Assembly (NCBI GenBank): GCA_003448685.1
Contig: DLXW01000087.1
Span: 1 to 27,346 of the forward strand
Length of the DNA: 27,346 bases
Direction: 5' to 3'
Origin: Cyanothece sp. UBA12306
Lineage (GTDB): Bacteria; Cyanobacteriota; Cyanobacteriia; Cyanobacteriales; Microcystaceae
Part shown: positions 1-7,509 of the stretch, in pieces
How positions within the stretch are numbered: the first letter of the stretch is position 1
Layout of the letters: each line of letters starts with the position of its first letter
Made by a program: the position numbers and the translations under genes
The notes under the pieces: model-generated
The model's input: the letters and a program-made list of their open reading frames with translations, nothing else
What the model was told of the DNA's origin: nothing
Database searches by the model: none

Positions 1-8
1 AGAATGAA

Positions 9-32
9 GAATTTAGAATTTAGAATTTAGAA
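9..32. repeat. Short tandem repeat, 7-bp unit GAATTTA
   Basis: Three consecutive copies of GAATTTA (9-15, 16-22, 23-29) followed by a partial fourth. Heptamer arrays of this type (STRR-like) are common between cyanobacterial genes. No function is visible. The array lies downstream of the minus-strand DUF29 gene and may continue beyond the left edge of the window. Confidence 0.7.
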
Positions 33-75
33 TGGAGAACATCATTGTTATAATCTTAATAAATAGTTTTATATG

Positions 76-534
76 TCAATTATTAGGCAACCAATCTTCA
101 TCAAGTAATTGTTGTAAATTGTAAGGGCAATTATTAGGAAAAGTAACCTTAAATTGTGTTTTTTGTCTTACATATTTTAAAGACTTTCGATAAATCTTTG
201 GTAATTCATTTTCTAAGTAATTTCTTAAATTAGTTGTTAATAGTCTTTCTATTTGAGAGCGAAAACTGATTAATTTTGTTTTCCAGTAATTCAAATTATA
301 TTCAGATTCTTCTGCCCAAAATTGACACAACAATAAATGAATAATAATCAACTCTAAAAAACGGGCTACCTTAGCCTTTTCACTGCGACTCAAACTTTCT
401 AATTCCTCTATCAAGTTATCTATATCTAAGGCATCTAAACATTTACTTTTAAGTAGCTTAATTGTTTCTTCTAACCAAAGATGTTCATCAACTTCGTAAA
501 GATCTTTTAAATCTATTTTAGCTAATTTTTGCAT
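76..534 (-). CDS. DUF29 family protein
   Basis: A 152-residue protein of the DUF29 family, which is expanded in cyanobacteria and has no established function. Family hallmarks visible are an N-terminal LYEVDEHLWLEETIKLL stretch, then DNLIEELESLSRSEK, a hydrophobic helix with HLLLCQFW, a middle segment with WKTKLISFRSQIERLL, and a C-terminal FPNNCPYNLQQLLDEDWLP. Length is usual for the family (about 140-160 residues). I chose the ATG at 534. The frame stays open upstream to 627, but those 31 codons run into GC-rich repeat DNA and do not look like the family. No convincing Shine-Dalgarno sequence precedes 534. The gene is followed by the heptamer repeat and preceded by the 617-693 repeat, so it is probably monocistronic. 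Family assignment is firm; the role is unknown. Confidence 0.85.
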   Translation of the reverse strand: MQKLAKIDLKDLYEVDEHLWLEETIKLLKSKCLDALDIDNLIEELESLSRSEKAKVARFLELIIIHLLLCQFWAEESEYNLNYWKTKLISFRSQIERLLTTNLRNYLENELPKIYRKSLKYVRQKTQFKVTFPNNCPYNLQQLLDEDWLPNN

Positions 535-616
535 AAATTTAGGATTGTCAGTTATAAAAAAGATAGGGGTTAGGGCAATACTGCGTAGGTTTTGCCAAAA
601 ACCCTCGTTGTGACTG

Positions 617-693
617 CGGGGGAGCACCGGAGCACCGGAGCGGGGGAGAAAACGGAAAATCCCTCTCCGAAGCTCCGTTCTCCGAAGCTCCCC
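617..693. repeat. GC-rich palindromic intergenic repeat
   Basis: The left half has a tandem GAGCACCG motif ending in a G-run. The right half has two copies of CTCCGAAGCTCC ending in CCCC. The halves are imperfectly complementary and could form a GC-rich hairpin in an otherwise AT-rich intergenic region. The right-half core recurs at 21831-21855 with an extra 8-bp unit, so this is a dispersed repeat and not a gene-specific terminator. Confidence 0.7.
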
Positions 694-773
694 TGTTTAC
701 CGTACCAAAAAGTCAAAATCCTTAACCGAGCGGTATTGGGGGTTAGGAAATCTCACATCTAATTCGGAGATTG

Positions 774-1856
774 CTATAAATATCCTTCAATTAAAATGTC
801 CCCATCTATTTGATGTAAGCTAACCCTTTCTAATTCTAAAGCTTCCGTCATTTTTACTAAGTTTAAATTTCCCACAGGAGAAGGTGCCAAAACCCCACCG
901 ATAATTTTAGGAGCAATAAAAGCCATAATCTTTTGAATAACTCCATCAGCGATGGCTTGTGCTGCTAAATTTCCGCCACATTCCCATAAAACACTCGATA
1001 ATCCCCTTTCATAAAGCATTTGCATAACTAAAGAAGGAGTCACCGCATTTAATTCGATTATCTCAACCCCTTGATTCCTTAATTTTTGTTGTAACCCAGG
1101 ATTACTACCAACCTCCGTAAATACTAAAGTTGGAGCAATTTTTGTTTGCCAAAGATTGGCTTGATCTGGTAAATTCAAAGTCCGACTCATCACCACCCGC
1201 AACGGATTAGAACCAGCAACTTGATGGGTAGTTAAATTGGGATTATCCTTTCTAACGGTATTTCCCCCCACCACCACCCCATCACAACCGGCCCGAACTT
1301 GATGAACTAATTGACGAGAAGCTGTTCGAGTCACCCAAGCACTATGACCCTCTGTCGTAGCAATTTTACCATCAAGGGTCATGGCATATTTTAAGATCCC
1401 AAAGGGTTTTTGATGCAAAATACGATGGATAAAAGCCTCATTTAGCTGACGACAGGCCGATTCTTCTATACCAACAACCACCTCGATCCCGCTTTTTTTT
1501 AGTTTTTCGATCCCCTTACCCGAAACTAAAGGATTAGGATCAACCATTCCAATGACTACTTTTTTAACCCCTGCAGCAATTAAAGCTTCAGTACAAGGGG
1601 GAGTACGGCCATAATGATTACAGGGTTCGAGGTTGACATAAACCGTCGCTCCTTTGGCTTTTTCTTGAGCTTGTTTCAGGGCAAAAATCTCTGCGTGAGG
1701 TTCACCTGCTTTGGGATGAAAACCCTCACCGACAATTGAGCCATTTTTGACAATTACTGAACCCACTAAGGGATTAGGAGCAGTTTTTCCTAAAGCTTGA
1801 CTCGCTAATTTCAGACACTGCTGCATCATTTGTTGGTCAAAATTTGGTTGAGTCAT
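774..1856 (-). CDS. ribD: Bifunctional riboflavin biosynthesis protein RibD (deaminase/reductase)
   Basis: Catalyses two successive cytosolic steps of riboflavin synthesis: deamination of diaminohydroxyphosphoribosylaminopyrimidine, then NADPH-dependent reduction of the ribosyl side chain. The 360-residue length is typical. The N-terminal cytidine-deaminase-like domain carries the zinc site: H54-A-E56 and the PCNHYGRTPPC segment (C79 and C88), with E56 as the expected proton shuttle. The C-terminal DHFR-like reductase domain starts near residue 150 with KYAMTLDGKIA, followed by a GxDGVVVGGNTV-type nucleotide-binding region. The ATG at 1856 is used. A TATAAT-like -10 for this strand lies at 1900-1905, overlapping a consensus NtcA site. 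The other rib genes are not nearby, as is usual in cyanobacteria. Confidence 0.97.
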   Translation of the reverse strand: MTQPNFDQQMMQQCLKLASQALGKTAPNPLVGSVIVKNGSIVGEGFHPKAGEPHAEIFALKQAQEKAKGATVYVNLEPCNHYGRTPPCTEALIAAGVKKVVIGMVDPNPLVSGKGIEKLKKSGIEVVVGIEESACRQLNEAFIHRILHQKPFGILKYAMTLDGKIATTEGHSAWVTRTASRQLVHQVRAGCDGVVVGGNTVRKDNPNLTTHQVAGSNPLRVVMSRTLNLPDQANLWQTKIAPTLVFTEVGSNPGLQQKLRNQGVEIIELNAVTPSLVMQMLYERGLSSVLWECGGNLAAQAIADGVIQKIMAFIAPKIIGGVLAPSPVGNLNLVKMTEALELERVSLHQIDGDILIEGYL

Positions 1857-1897
1857 GGTGTACTAAAAATCTCAAACCTGATCATTTTTGCAAATAT

Positions 1898-1911
1898 GTA
1901 TTATAGGATAC
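1898..1911. promoter_or_regulatory. Consensus NtcA-binding site (GTA-N8-TAC)
   Basis: The 14-mer GTATTATAGGATAC fits the NtcA consensus GTA-N8-TAC exactly. It lies in the divergent ribD/amt region, 42 bp from the ribD start and about 224 bp upstream of the amt start. NtcA is the cyanobacterial global nitrogen regulator and amt genes are classical targets. For a class II promoter the -10 should lie roughly 22 bp downstream; there is an AT-rich TTAATAC at 1934-1940, but not a clean TAN3T box. The site also overlaps a -10-like TATAAT for ribD on the minus strand (1900-1905). Confidence 0.55.
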
Positions 1912-2042
1912 AGAAAATTTAACCAAAAACATATTAATACAAAAAGCACTAACTTTTAGTTAAAACAACTCTATCTCAAATATTTAAAGAAGCTTGAGAA
2001 AATCCCTCTTTACATTGGTCAAGTTTTAAATTAAGACTAAAC

Positions 2043-2048
2043 TATAAT
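2043..2048 (+). promoter_or_regulatory. Candidate -10 box (TATAAT) upstream of amt
   Basis: A perfect TATAAT 87 bp upstream of the amt ATG. No good -35 hexamer sits at 17 bp; the nearest TTG-type match, TTGGTC at 2015-2020, is 22 bp away, which would suit an activator-dependent promoter. No NtcA consensus is found at the matching position, so this would be separate from the 1898 site. Confidence 0.35.
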
Positions 2049-2134
2049 GACAGCTAAAAGGCCAAATTGTCTGATTTTGCTAAAGAATTTAGCTATCATA
2101 TCTAGGACAGATAGTGTCAAATTGACTTAAGCAA

Positions 2135-3676
2135 ATGTCTAATTTCAATCTGAATCAAAAAATGAGATCAACGAAAAAAATCAAAAAAATTCCCAAAGTA
2201 GACTGGGAAGCGAACTATTGGGAACCCTTTAGAACTATTTCTCGTTTATTTTCTCCCTACTGGTTAGCCTGTATCCCTTTAACAGCCATTATCGTCATGG
2301 TATGGCATGGGGCAGTAGCAGCACAAGATGTAGAAATTACAGAAATTAACATCGATACCGTTAATGAGGGTGTAGCTAACCTTCAGGGAACCCTCAACGC
2401 CATTTGGGTTTTAATCGCGGCGATTCTCGTAATTTTCATGAATGCTGGTTTTGGAATGCTCGAAACAGGATTCTGTCGTCAGAAAAACGCCGTTAACATC
2501 CTTTCCAAAAACTTGATCGTCTTTGCTTTAGCTACCCTAGCTTATTGGGCGATCGGCTATTCTTTGATGTTTGGTGGTCCTGACAATCCTGTTATTGGAG
2601 GTGGAGGTTGGTTCCTCAGTAGCAAAGATCCTGCAACCTACGGACTTGATCCCTTTCCAGCAGGACTGCCTATTTCTGTGGCTTTCCTCTTCCAAGCAGC
2701 ATTTGCTGGTGCTGCTGCTACCATCGTTTCTGGTGCAGTAGCTGAACGGATTAAATTTACCGACTTTATCATCTTTAGTCTGCTCTTAGTGGGTATTTCC
2801 TATCCTATAACTGGCCACTGGGTCTGGGGTGGCGGTTGGTTGGGCAATTTCAAAGATTTTGCTGGATCTACTGTTGTTCACTCCGTTGGTGGTTGGGCCG
2901 CCTTGATGGGGGCTTTAATTCTTGGTCCAAGAATGGGTAAATACGTCGACGGCCGTTCCCAAGCTATTCCCGGCCATAACATGAGTATTGCTACCTTAGG
3001 CTGTTTAATTCTTTGGATTGGCTGGTTTGGTTTTAACCCCGGTTCCCAATTAGCTGCCGATGCTATGGTTCCTTATATTGCTGTTACCACTAACTTAGCT
3101 GCGGCTGCTGGTGGTGTTACTGCAACTTTGGTTTCTTGGTACAAAGATGGCAAACCCGACCTCTCCATGATTATTAACGGTATTCTGGCTGGTTTAGTCG
3201 GTATTACTGCCGGTTGTGATGGGGTTTCCTATTGGGGTGCAGTAATGATTGGTGCGATCGCTGGTGTCATTGTTGTCTATTCTGTGGGTTTCTTTGACTC
3301 GGTGGCTCAAATTGACGACCCCGTTGGAGCTATTTCTGTCCACTTGGTTAATGGCATTTGGGGAACTTTAGCCGTTGGTTTATTTAATATGGAAAGTGGA
3401 CTTTTCTACGGTGGTGGAATTAGCCAACTGATTAGCCAAATTATTGGTATTGTAGCTATTGGCCTGTTTACTGTAATTTTCAGTGGAGCAGTTTGGATCG
3501 GTCTCAAAGCCACTTTGGGTATCCGTGTTAGCCCTGAAGAAGAAATCAACGGGTTAGATATTGGAGAACATGGTATGGAAGCTTATCATGGCTTTGTTAA
3601 AGAACCCGATGGCTTTGCTGGAAGTCAATCTGGTGGCATTAGTGGCGTTGATCTGCACACAGGTTCTGGGGTTTAA
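2135..3676 (+). CDS. amt1: Ammonium transporter, Amt family
   Basis: Plasma-membrane channel-like transporter for ammonium, the main high-affinity uptake route in cyanobacteria. The 513-residue protein has about 11 membrane segments after an N-terminal region. The twin pore histidines are visible: H249 in [16 protein letters not shown] and H403 in [18 protein letters not shown]. Other hallmarks are [15 protein letters not shown] and [19 protein letters not shown]. Residues 1-40 are a basic, polar extension followed by a hydrophobic stretch ending AVAAQ (about residues 42-65), which may be a signal sequence removed in the mature protein. No strong Shine-Dalgarno precedes the ATG at 2135; an in-frame ATG at 2162 is a possible alternative. 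The gene stands alone with no glnB next to it. Nitrogen control through the upstream NtcA site is inferred. The exact paralogue number is uncertain. Confidence 0.96.
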   Translation: MSNFNLNQKMRSTKKIKKIPKVDWEANYWEPFRTISRLFSPYWLACIPLTAIIVMVWHGAVAAQDVEITEINIDTVNEGVANLQGTLNAIWVLIAAILVIFMNAGFGMLETGFCRQKNAVNILSKNLIVFALATLAYWAIGYSLMFGGPDNPVIGGGGWFLSSKDPATYGLDPFPAGLPISVAFLFQAAFAGAAATIVSGAVAERIKFTDFIIFSLLLVGISYPITGHWVWGGGWLGNFKDFAGSTVVHSVGGWAALMGALILGPRMGKYVDGRSQAIPGHNMSIATLGCLILWIGWFGFNPGSQLAADAMVPYIAVTTNLAAAAGGVTATLVSWYKDGKPDLSMIINGILAGLVGITAGCDGVSYWGAVMIGAIAGVIVVYSVGFFDSVAQIDDPVGAISVHLVNGIWGTLAVGLFNMESGLFYGGGISQLISQIIGIVAIGLFTVIFSGAVWIGLKATLGIRVSPEEEINGLDIGEHGMEAYHGFVKEPDGFAGSQSGGISGVDLHTGSGV

Positions 3677-3691
3677 CCTCAAAAATTAATC

Positions 3692-3714
3692 GGGGCTTAA
3701 TATTATTAAGCCCC
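3692..3714. terminator. Bidirectional terminator between amt and the TPR gene
   Basis: A 10-bp perfect stem GGGGCTTAAT / ATTAAGCCCC with a 3-nt loop, between two convergent genes. On the minus strand it is followed by a T-rich ATTAATTTTT, so it should stop the TPR gene. On the plus strand the tail is weaker. Confidence 0.75.
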
Positions 3715-3737
3715 CACTAACTTATAGTAAATCTTGC

Positions 3738-4379
3738 CTAATTTTGCTCTTGATCCTGATTAGTTTCAGGAGAAGGTTGAGGGGTAGGATTTTTTTGTTT
3801 TTCTAATTCTTCTTTCATGGTTTTTAAAACAGTTGCTAACTGTTGTTCTTGAGGATACAATGACACTAACTTTTCCATGGGAGCGATCGCCCCTTTGAGA
3901 TCGTTGAGTTGCAATCGCGCTTTGACTAATCCCTGTAAAGCAATAGCATTGTTAGGTTCTTTTGCTAACACCTTCTCAGATTGATCAATTACAGCTTTTG
4001 ATTGCTCTTGGATAACTTTGACAATTTCTAACCCTTCTTCTGATAATTTTTGGCTACTTTCTGGAACACTGGTTGTGGAATTTGCTTGGAGATTTCGTAA
4101 CTTTCTTTTTTCTAATTCTATCAGTTGTAGTCGAGCTTCCATCAACCCTTGTAAGGCAGTAGGATTATTCGGTTCTCTTTCTAACACCTTCTCATATCCT
4201 TGGACCATGGATTTTAACTGCTCTTCTGGAGTAGCATTAGAATTTGCAGCATTTTGCTGTTCAGAGGAGGAAGACTGATTGAGGGAACCCATCATGGGAA
4301 AAACCATAACCCCTAATAATGCTAATCCAGAAACAATAACCACCACTTTTTGCCAAGTTTTTGGGGAATTTTGAGACAT
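3738..4379 (-). CDS. Membrane-anchored TPR-like protein
   Basis: A 213-residue protein with one N-terminal membrane helix (about residues 11-30, VVVIVSGLALLGVMVFPMMG), a low-complexity Ser/Gln/Asn linker, and two tetratricopeptide-like units. The units share the pattern EPNNPTALQGLMEARLQL (near residue 65) and EPNNAIALQGLVKARLQL (near residue 140), each followed by an amphipathic helix. The C-terminus is Pro/Gln/Asn-rich. The layout suggests the soluble part acts as a protein-binding scaffold on one side of the plasma or thylakoid membrane. The partner is not identifiable. It lies 51 bp downstream of the membrane protein gene at 4431-4925 on the same strand and may be co-transcribed with it. 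Confidence 0.8.
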   Translation of the reverse strand: MSQNSPKTWQKVVVIVSGLALLGVMVFPMMGSLNQSSSSEQQNAANSNATPEEQLKSMVQGYEKVLEREPNNPTALQGLMEARLQLIELEKRKLRNLQANSTTSVPESSQKLSEEGLEIVKVIQEQSKAVIDQSEKVLAKEPNNAIALQGLVKARLQLNDLKGAIAPMEKLVSLYPQEQQLATVLKTMKEELEKQKNPTPQPSPETNQDQEQN

Positions 4380-4430
4380 AATTGTTAATTATTGAGATTT
4401 ATTTCTTATATTTAAAATCAATTGAATCGT

Positions 4431-4925
4431 TTAAACTTTCAGATAAAAAGCTGCCAACCCAGATGCAAATCCTCCTAAACAAATTATAATTAACATCGTT
4501 ATAACTTGCCATTGTGGATATCCTTTGCTTTGTAGCTGTAATTTACCCAAAACAGCCGCACACAAAAGGACTAATAAGCGGACAAAATAAGTGAGCCACG
4601 AAAACATCAAGACGATAGCAAAACTCCATAACAAGACGGCAATCATAGCCCGATTATCAGATGTAAAACCACTACCAAAAACAATGGTAATAATTGCTAC
4701 TGGTGCAATTAAACTGGTAGTAATGACTAACACAACTATCCCAGCAAGAATATGTAGCCCAAGAAATACCAAATCATCTTTGAGCAACCAGCCCCAGCTT
4801 TCACCTTGTTCGACTAAAACATGGGTTAAACTTGCAGCAGAGTTTCCTACATTCCAGCCGAAAACGGAATAGGTAGCGAAAACTAAACACAGAGAAAGTA
4901 CAGGAAACTTAATTAACCAGGACAT
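4431..4925 (-). CDS. Hypothetical integral membrane protein (about 4 TM)
   Basis: A 164-residue hydrophobic protein with segments at roughly residues 5-24, 50-85, 92-125 and 140-162. No catalytic or binding motif is recognised. The N-terminal segment could be a signal anchor. It is followed on the same strand, 51 bp downstream, by the TPR-like gene, and preceded by apcD with a stem-loop between. The possible pairing of a membrane protein with a TPR adaptor is inference from position only. Start at the ATG at 4925. Confidence 0.7.
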   Translation of the reverse strand: MSWLIKFPVLSLCLVFATYSVFGWNVGNSAASLTHVLVEQGESWGWLLKDDLVFLGLHILAGIVVLVITTSLIAPVAIITIVFGSGFTSDNRAMIAVLLWSFAIVLMFSWLTYFVRLLVLLCAAVLGKLQLQSKGYPQWQVITMLIIICLGGFASGLAAFYLKV

Positions 4926-4992
4926 GGTTTCGATCTTAACCTTTCAAACCCCAATTTTGCTTAAAATATCGATTTTTTTAAGGAGTGGGAAT

Positions 4993-5017
4993 TAGGGCAC
5001 GAGTCTCTCGTACCCTA
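4993..5017. terminator. Stem-loop downstream of apcD
   Basis: An inverted repeat TAGGGCACGAG / CTCGTACCCTA with a 3-nt loop and one mismatch, starting 10 bp beyond the apcD stop. The T-run (GGTTTTTG) lies on the plus-strand side, so termination of the minus-strand apcD transcript is plausible but not the textbook form. It may equally be a 3' stabilising hairpin. Confidence 0.5.
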
Positions 5018-5026
5018 GGTTTTTGA

Positions 5027-5512
5027 TCAGGACATAGCCTGAATAATATAATCGAAATAGGGAGCAGCTTCTTTGGCATCTTCATTAGTGAGTAATCCCA
5101 AAGCCGCTTGCTTGAGACATCGAATTGCTTCAACCATCCCAGGAATAGGAACACCTAAGGAATTATACATTTCCTTGGCTCCAATTAGCCCAATTTTTTC
5201 AATGGGTTCTTTATCCCCTGCTAGTACACCATAGGTGACCAAACGCAAATACCAGCTATAATCACGCAAGCACTGATTATATTGACGCTGACTGTAAGCA
5301 TTACCTCCTGGAGATCTGAAATCAGGACGTTTTTTGAACAATTGTTTTTGGGCTTGATCGACGATTTTTTTGTCGTTTTCGGAGAAAGTTTCGGCAATTC
5401 TGAGCCTCTGTTCTCCGGTTTTAACAAAATTTTTGATTCCTTGAAGTTCACCACTACTAGGATATCGAAGTTCGTCGTCTGCTTTGAGAATAACTCGGCT
5501 AACTACACTCAT
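5027..5512 (-). CDS. apcD: Allophycocyanin alpha-B subunit (ApcD)
   Basis: A minor phycobilisome core subunit that acts as a terminal energy emitter, passing excitation mainly toward photosystem I. The 161-residue length is exact for the family. The N-terminus [20 protein letters not shown] and the C-terminus [12 protein letters not shown] are characteristic of ApcD rather than ApcA. The bilin-attachment cysteine is C81 in [18 protein letters not shown]. It binds one phycocyanobilin. The gene stands apart from apcA/B/C/E, as is usual in cyanobacteria. The start at 5512 matches the conserved N-terminus. The flanking genes are not obviously related to phycobilisomes. Confidence 0.95.
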   Translation of the reverse strand: MSVVSRVILKADDELRYPSSGELQGIKNFVKTGEQRLRIAETFSENDKKIVDQAQKQLFKKRPDFRSPGGNAYSQRQYNQCLRDYSWYLRLVTYGVLAGDKEPIEKIGLIGAKEMYNSLGVPIPGMVEAIRCLKQAALGLLTNEDAKEAAPYFDYIIQAMS

Positions 5513-5740
5513 GATGGTATGGATAAAAGTCTTATATCATAATGTAGTTTATCATTCCTTGAATCCCTAACGACTTTGTGTAATAAGGTTTAAACAACGA
5601 TTACTCAATACCGAGAATTGATTTTGATTTATTACTCACAATTTGGCTGTAATCTAAATCACAGCTATTTTGACCATCAATCCTTAATCTAGACTTAAAC
5701 TTTATAGTTGACTCGATTCTGTAATGGTAATTTTAGGTCT

Positions 5741-6343
5741 ATGGAAAAATTCCCAACCCACGTAATTATCTCTGAACCCCATATTGTTGTGCCTAAAACC
5801 TATTGGCATCCTCGTCTAGGGGAAATTTTAATCAAAGCTGATTTAATCAATTTTGGTCAATTAGCTAAGGTTCTTGAAGATCAAGTCAAATATGAAGGTC
5901 TTCGTCTGGGGGAAATTTTAGCTATTAGGGGATGGGTTAAACAAGGGACTGCCGATTTTTTTGCTGAACAATGGTTAGATTGTCTTAAACAACCACAAAA
6001 AGAAAGATTGGGAGATTATCTTCAAAAAGCTTCCTTACTCAATGCCCAACAAATTAACACAATCTTAGCTGAACAACAAAGATTACGTCTAAAATTTGGG
6101 GCTGTGGCTGTTCTTCATGGTTGGGTTAAACCAAGTACACTAGGTTTTTTCCTTCAACATTTATTCCCTGAACATCAAAAAGATTCTTGCTTGACTGTTG
6201 AAAATAATTCAAAAAGTGTTCAAAATAAAATCACAAATATAATGGCAAAAAAAACAAAAATAAGGGATAAATCTGTAGAAAGCTGGGCTAGAGAAGCTGT
6301 CAAGATGATTCCCTCTAAAAAATTTCCTTCTCGTAAGTTATAG
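5741..6343 (+). CDS. Tandem MshEN-like repeat protein A
   Basis: A 200-residue protein made of two similar modules (about residues 25-78 and 89-140), each of two related motifs. Motifs 1 (25-48) and 3 (89-112) fit the MshEN c-di-GMP half-site pattern well: RLG, Leu at +5, Leu-Ile/Leu at +10/+11, Leu or Ile at +16, Leu at +20 and Gln at +23. The only notable loss is the usual Gly at +9, which is Asp34 and Ser98 here. Motifs 2 (from R55) and 4 (from K118) keep LG or FG and a GWVK turn, then TxxFF. MshEN normally heads PilB/GspE/MshE ATPases; here no ATPase follows. Residues 147-200 are a Lys-rich tail. The frame is open from a TTG at 5708, but the ATG at 5741 aligns with the paralogue's start. 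Nucleotide binding is inference. Confidence 0.7.
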   Translation: MEKFPTHVIISEPHIVVPKTYWHPRLGEILIKADLINFGQLAKVLEDQVKYEGLRLGEILAIRGWVKQGTADFFAEQWLDCLKQPQKERLGDYLQKASLLNAQQINTILAEQQRLRLKFGAVAVLHGWVKPSTLGFFLQHLFPEHQKDSCLTVENNSKSVQNKITNIMAKKTKIRDKSVESWAREAVKMIPSKKFPSRKL

Positions 6344-6447
6344 TCAAGATCAAACAATGCTGTAATTAAGATCACTATCCTTGTTCTAAAAAGGATCTAA
6401 TCTGGAGTGAAGGTTTTTTTCAAGATTGTGTAATAATCCTTAAAATC

Positions 6448-6888
6448 ATGAAAACATCATATTCTAATTTTATTGTTTCTGACGCTCACATCTTTGTTCC
6501 TAAAACCTATTTTCAGCCCCGTTTAGGGGAACTTTTAGTTAAAGCTGATTTAATTACTCTCAAACAATTGGCTAAAGTTTTAGAAGATCAAGCCAAATAT
6601 CCAGAATTTCGTTTGGGGGAAATTTTGACAATTAGAGGCTGGATCAAACGGGAAACTGTGGATTTTTTTGCTGAAAAATGGTCAGATTGTCTACAAGAAC
6701 AACAAAAATATCGATTGGGGGAATATCTTCAACAAGCTGATTTACTCAATGACCGACAAATTAAGGCAATATTATACGAACAAAAACGCTTAGGACTGAA
6801 ATTTGGTGATGTGGCTGTTCTCCATGGTTGGATTAAACCTACTACTCTAGATTTTTTCCTCAAAAATTTGTTTTGGGAACATCAATAA
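6448..6888 (+). CDS. Tandem MshEN-like repeat protein B (paralogue)
   Basis: A 146-residue protein, collinear with and strongly similar to the upstream protein (for example VPKTYFQPRLGELLVKADLI against VPKTYWHPRLGEILIKADLI), so the pair arose by tandem duplication. It has the same four motifs, beginning RLGELL, RLGEIL, RLGEYL and KFGDVA, with GWIK turns in motifs 2 and 4. It lacks the basic C-terminal tail and stops soon after the fourth motif (FWEHQ). The 104-bp gap has no clear terminator, so co-transcription is possible. The 3' end overlaps the 3' end of the convergent toxin gene by 29 bp. No output domain is fused, so it would act as a stand-alone receptor or adaptor if it binds a nucleotide. 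Confidence 0.7.
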   Translation: MKTSYSNFIVSDAHIFVPKTYFQPRLGELLVKADLITLKQLAKVLEDQAKYPEFRLGEILTIRGWIKRETVDFFAEKWSDCLQEQQKYRLGEYLQQADLLNDRQIKAILYEQKRLGLKFGDVAVLHGWIKPTTLDFFLKNLFWEHQ

Positions 6889-7120
6889 TAAAAGGCAGTA
6901 GAATTAAGATATAAGGTTTAAGAATTAATTGACGTAAGTTCGGAGCCTTAAATTCAGGAACGATTTGACCTCTTAATGGAAAGTTACTTAATTCTTTAGC
7001 TTTACTGAGTAATTGTTGGCCTATTGTTTTTGCTACTTCAGGATTATTAATCGAAATATACCTAACAATTTTCTCTAAATCATTAACTGCTTTGGGAGAA
7101 AAAATTACTTGGTAGTCCAT
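6860..7120 (-). CDS. RelE/ParE-family toxin, probably C-terminally damaged
   Basis: An 86-residue protein whose first 70 residues are typical ParE/RelE: MDYQVIFSPKAVNDLEKIVRYI, then KAKELSNFPLRGQIVPEF and LRQLILKPY. The family normally continues with an R-I-x-Y-R strand and a final strand with HxxR. Here the sequence instead reads ILILLPFIIDVPKTNF, hydrophobic and unlike the family, and its last codons overlap the 3' end of the convergent MshEN-like gene. This suggests a deletion or frameshift that replaced the C-terminus. The start overlaps the antitoxin gene by 16 bp, the usual antitoxin-then-toxin arrangement. The toxin may be inactive. Confidence 0.7.
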   Translation of the reverse strand: MDYQVIFSPKAVNDLEKIVRYISINNPEVAKTIGQQLLSKAKELSNFPLRGQIVPEFKAPNLRQLILKPYILILLPFIIDVPKTNF

Positions 7121-7290
7121 GAATCTATCATCTTTTCAACATCTTCTATGGGAATACCTTTCTCCTGATCAATTTGATCAAGTCCTTCTTGTACTGCTGC
7201 AATAAATTCGATTTCTTGAGCAATTTCTCTAAGGGAAACATCTGATGGTAAACGTCTCACCAGTTCAATTACGGCTTCTTTGTTACTCAT
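7105..7290 (-). CDS. Putative antitoxin of type II TA pair
   Basis: A 61-residue acidic protein located directly upstream of, and overlapping by 16 bp, the ParE-like toxin. It contains LREIAQEIEFIAAVQEGLDQI and a GIPIEDVEKMI segment, seen in small cyanobacterial antitoxin-like proteins that precede RelE/ParE toxins. No clear ribbon-helix-helix or AbrB fold is recognisable by eye, so the call rests mainly on position, size and the family look. It would neutralise the toxin and probably repress its own promoter. The start is the ATG at 7290. Confidence 0.65.
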   Translation of the reverse strand: MSNKEAVIELVRRLPSDVSLREIAQEIEFIAAVQEGLDQIDQEKGIPIEDVEKMIDSWTTK

Positions 7291-7390
7291 GGCAATTTAC
7301 ACGTTAGGGTAACAGTATAGCTTGTATTCTAGCATCAACTTCAAAAAGAAGTGCAACCCAACCAATAAATGTAAAAGACAAGAACAATTC

Positions 7391-7419
7391 AGGTTGGTTT
7401 GAGAGACGAAACCCAACCT
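7391..7419. repeat. Palindromic AGGTTGG/CCAACCT intergenic repeat
   Basis: AGGTTGGTTT at 7391-7400 pairs with AAACCCAACCT at 7409-7419 with one bulged base, around a GAGAGACG loop. CAACCCAACC also occurs just upstream near 7355. Repeats of this kind are widely dispersed in cyanobacterial intergenic DNA. Confidence 0.55.
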
Positions 7420-7509
7420 ACAAGATGAGCGATAGTACCACGAGATCAGCGATCGCTAAAATATTTGTTTAGGTATGTTACATTACCACTAATGCACCTT
7501 ACAAGAAGG

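Noticed and set aside
535..627. N-terminal extension of the DUF29 gene
   Set aside because: The extra codons read into a GC-rich intergenic repeat and do not match the family's start.
4018..4278. Open frame on the plus strand (86 codons) antisense to the TPR-like gene
   Set aside because: It lies wholly within a well-supported gene on the other strand, has no ribosome site and no recognisable family.
5282..5542. Plus-strand open frame antisense to apcD
   Set aside because: apcD is unambiguous; this frame is a shadow of it, with phenylalanine-rich composition from the reversed codons.
5708..5740. TTG start extending the first MshEN-like protein by 11 residues
   Set aside because: The ATG at 5741 aligns with the start of the paralogue and the extension has no ribosome site.
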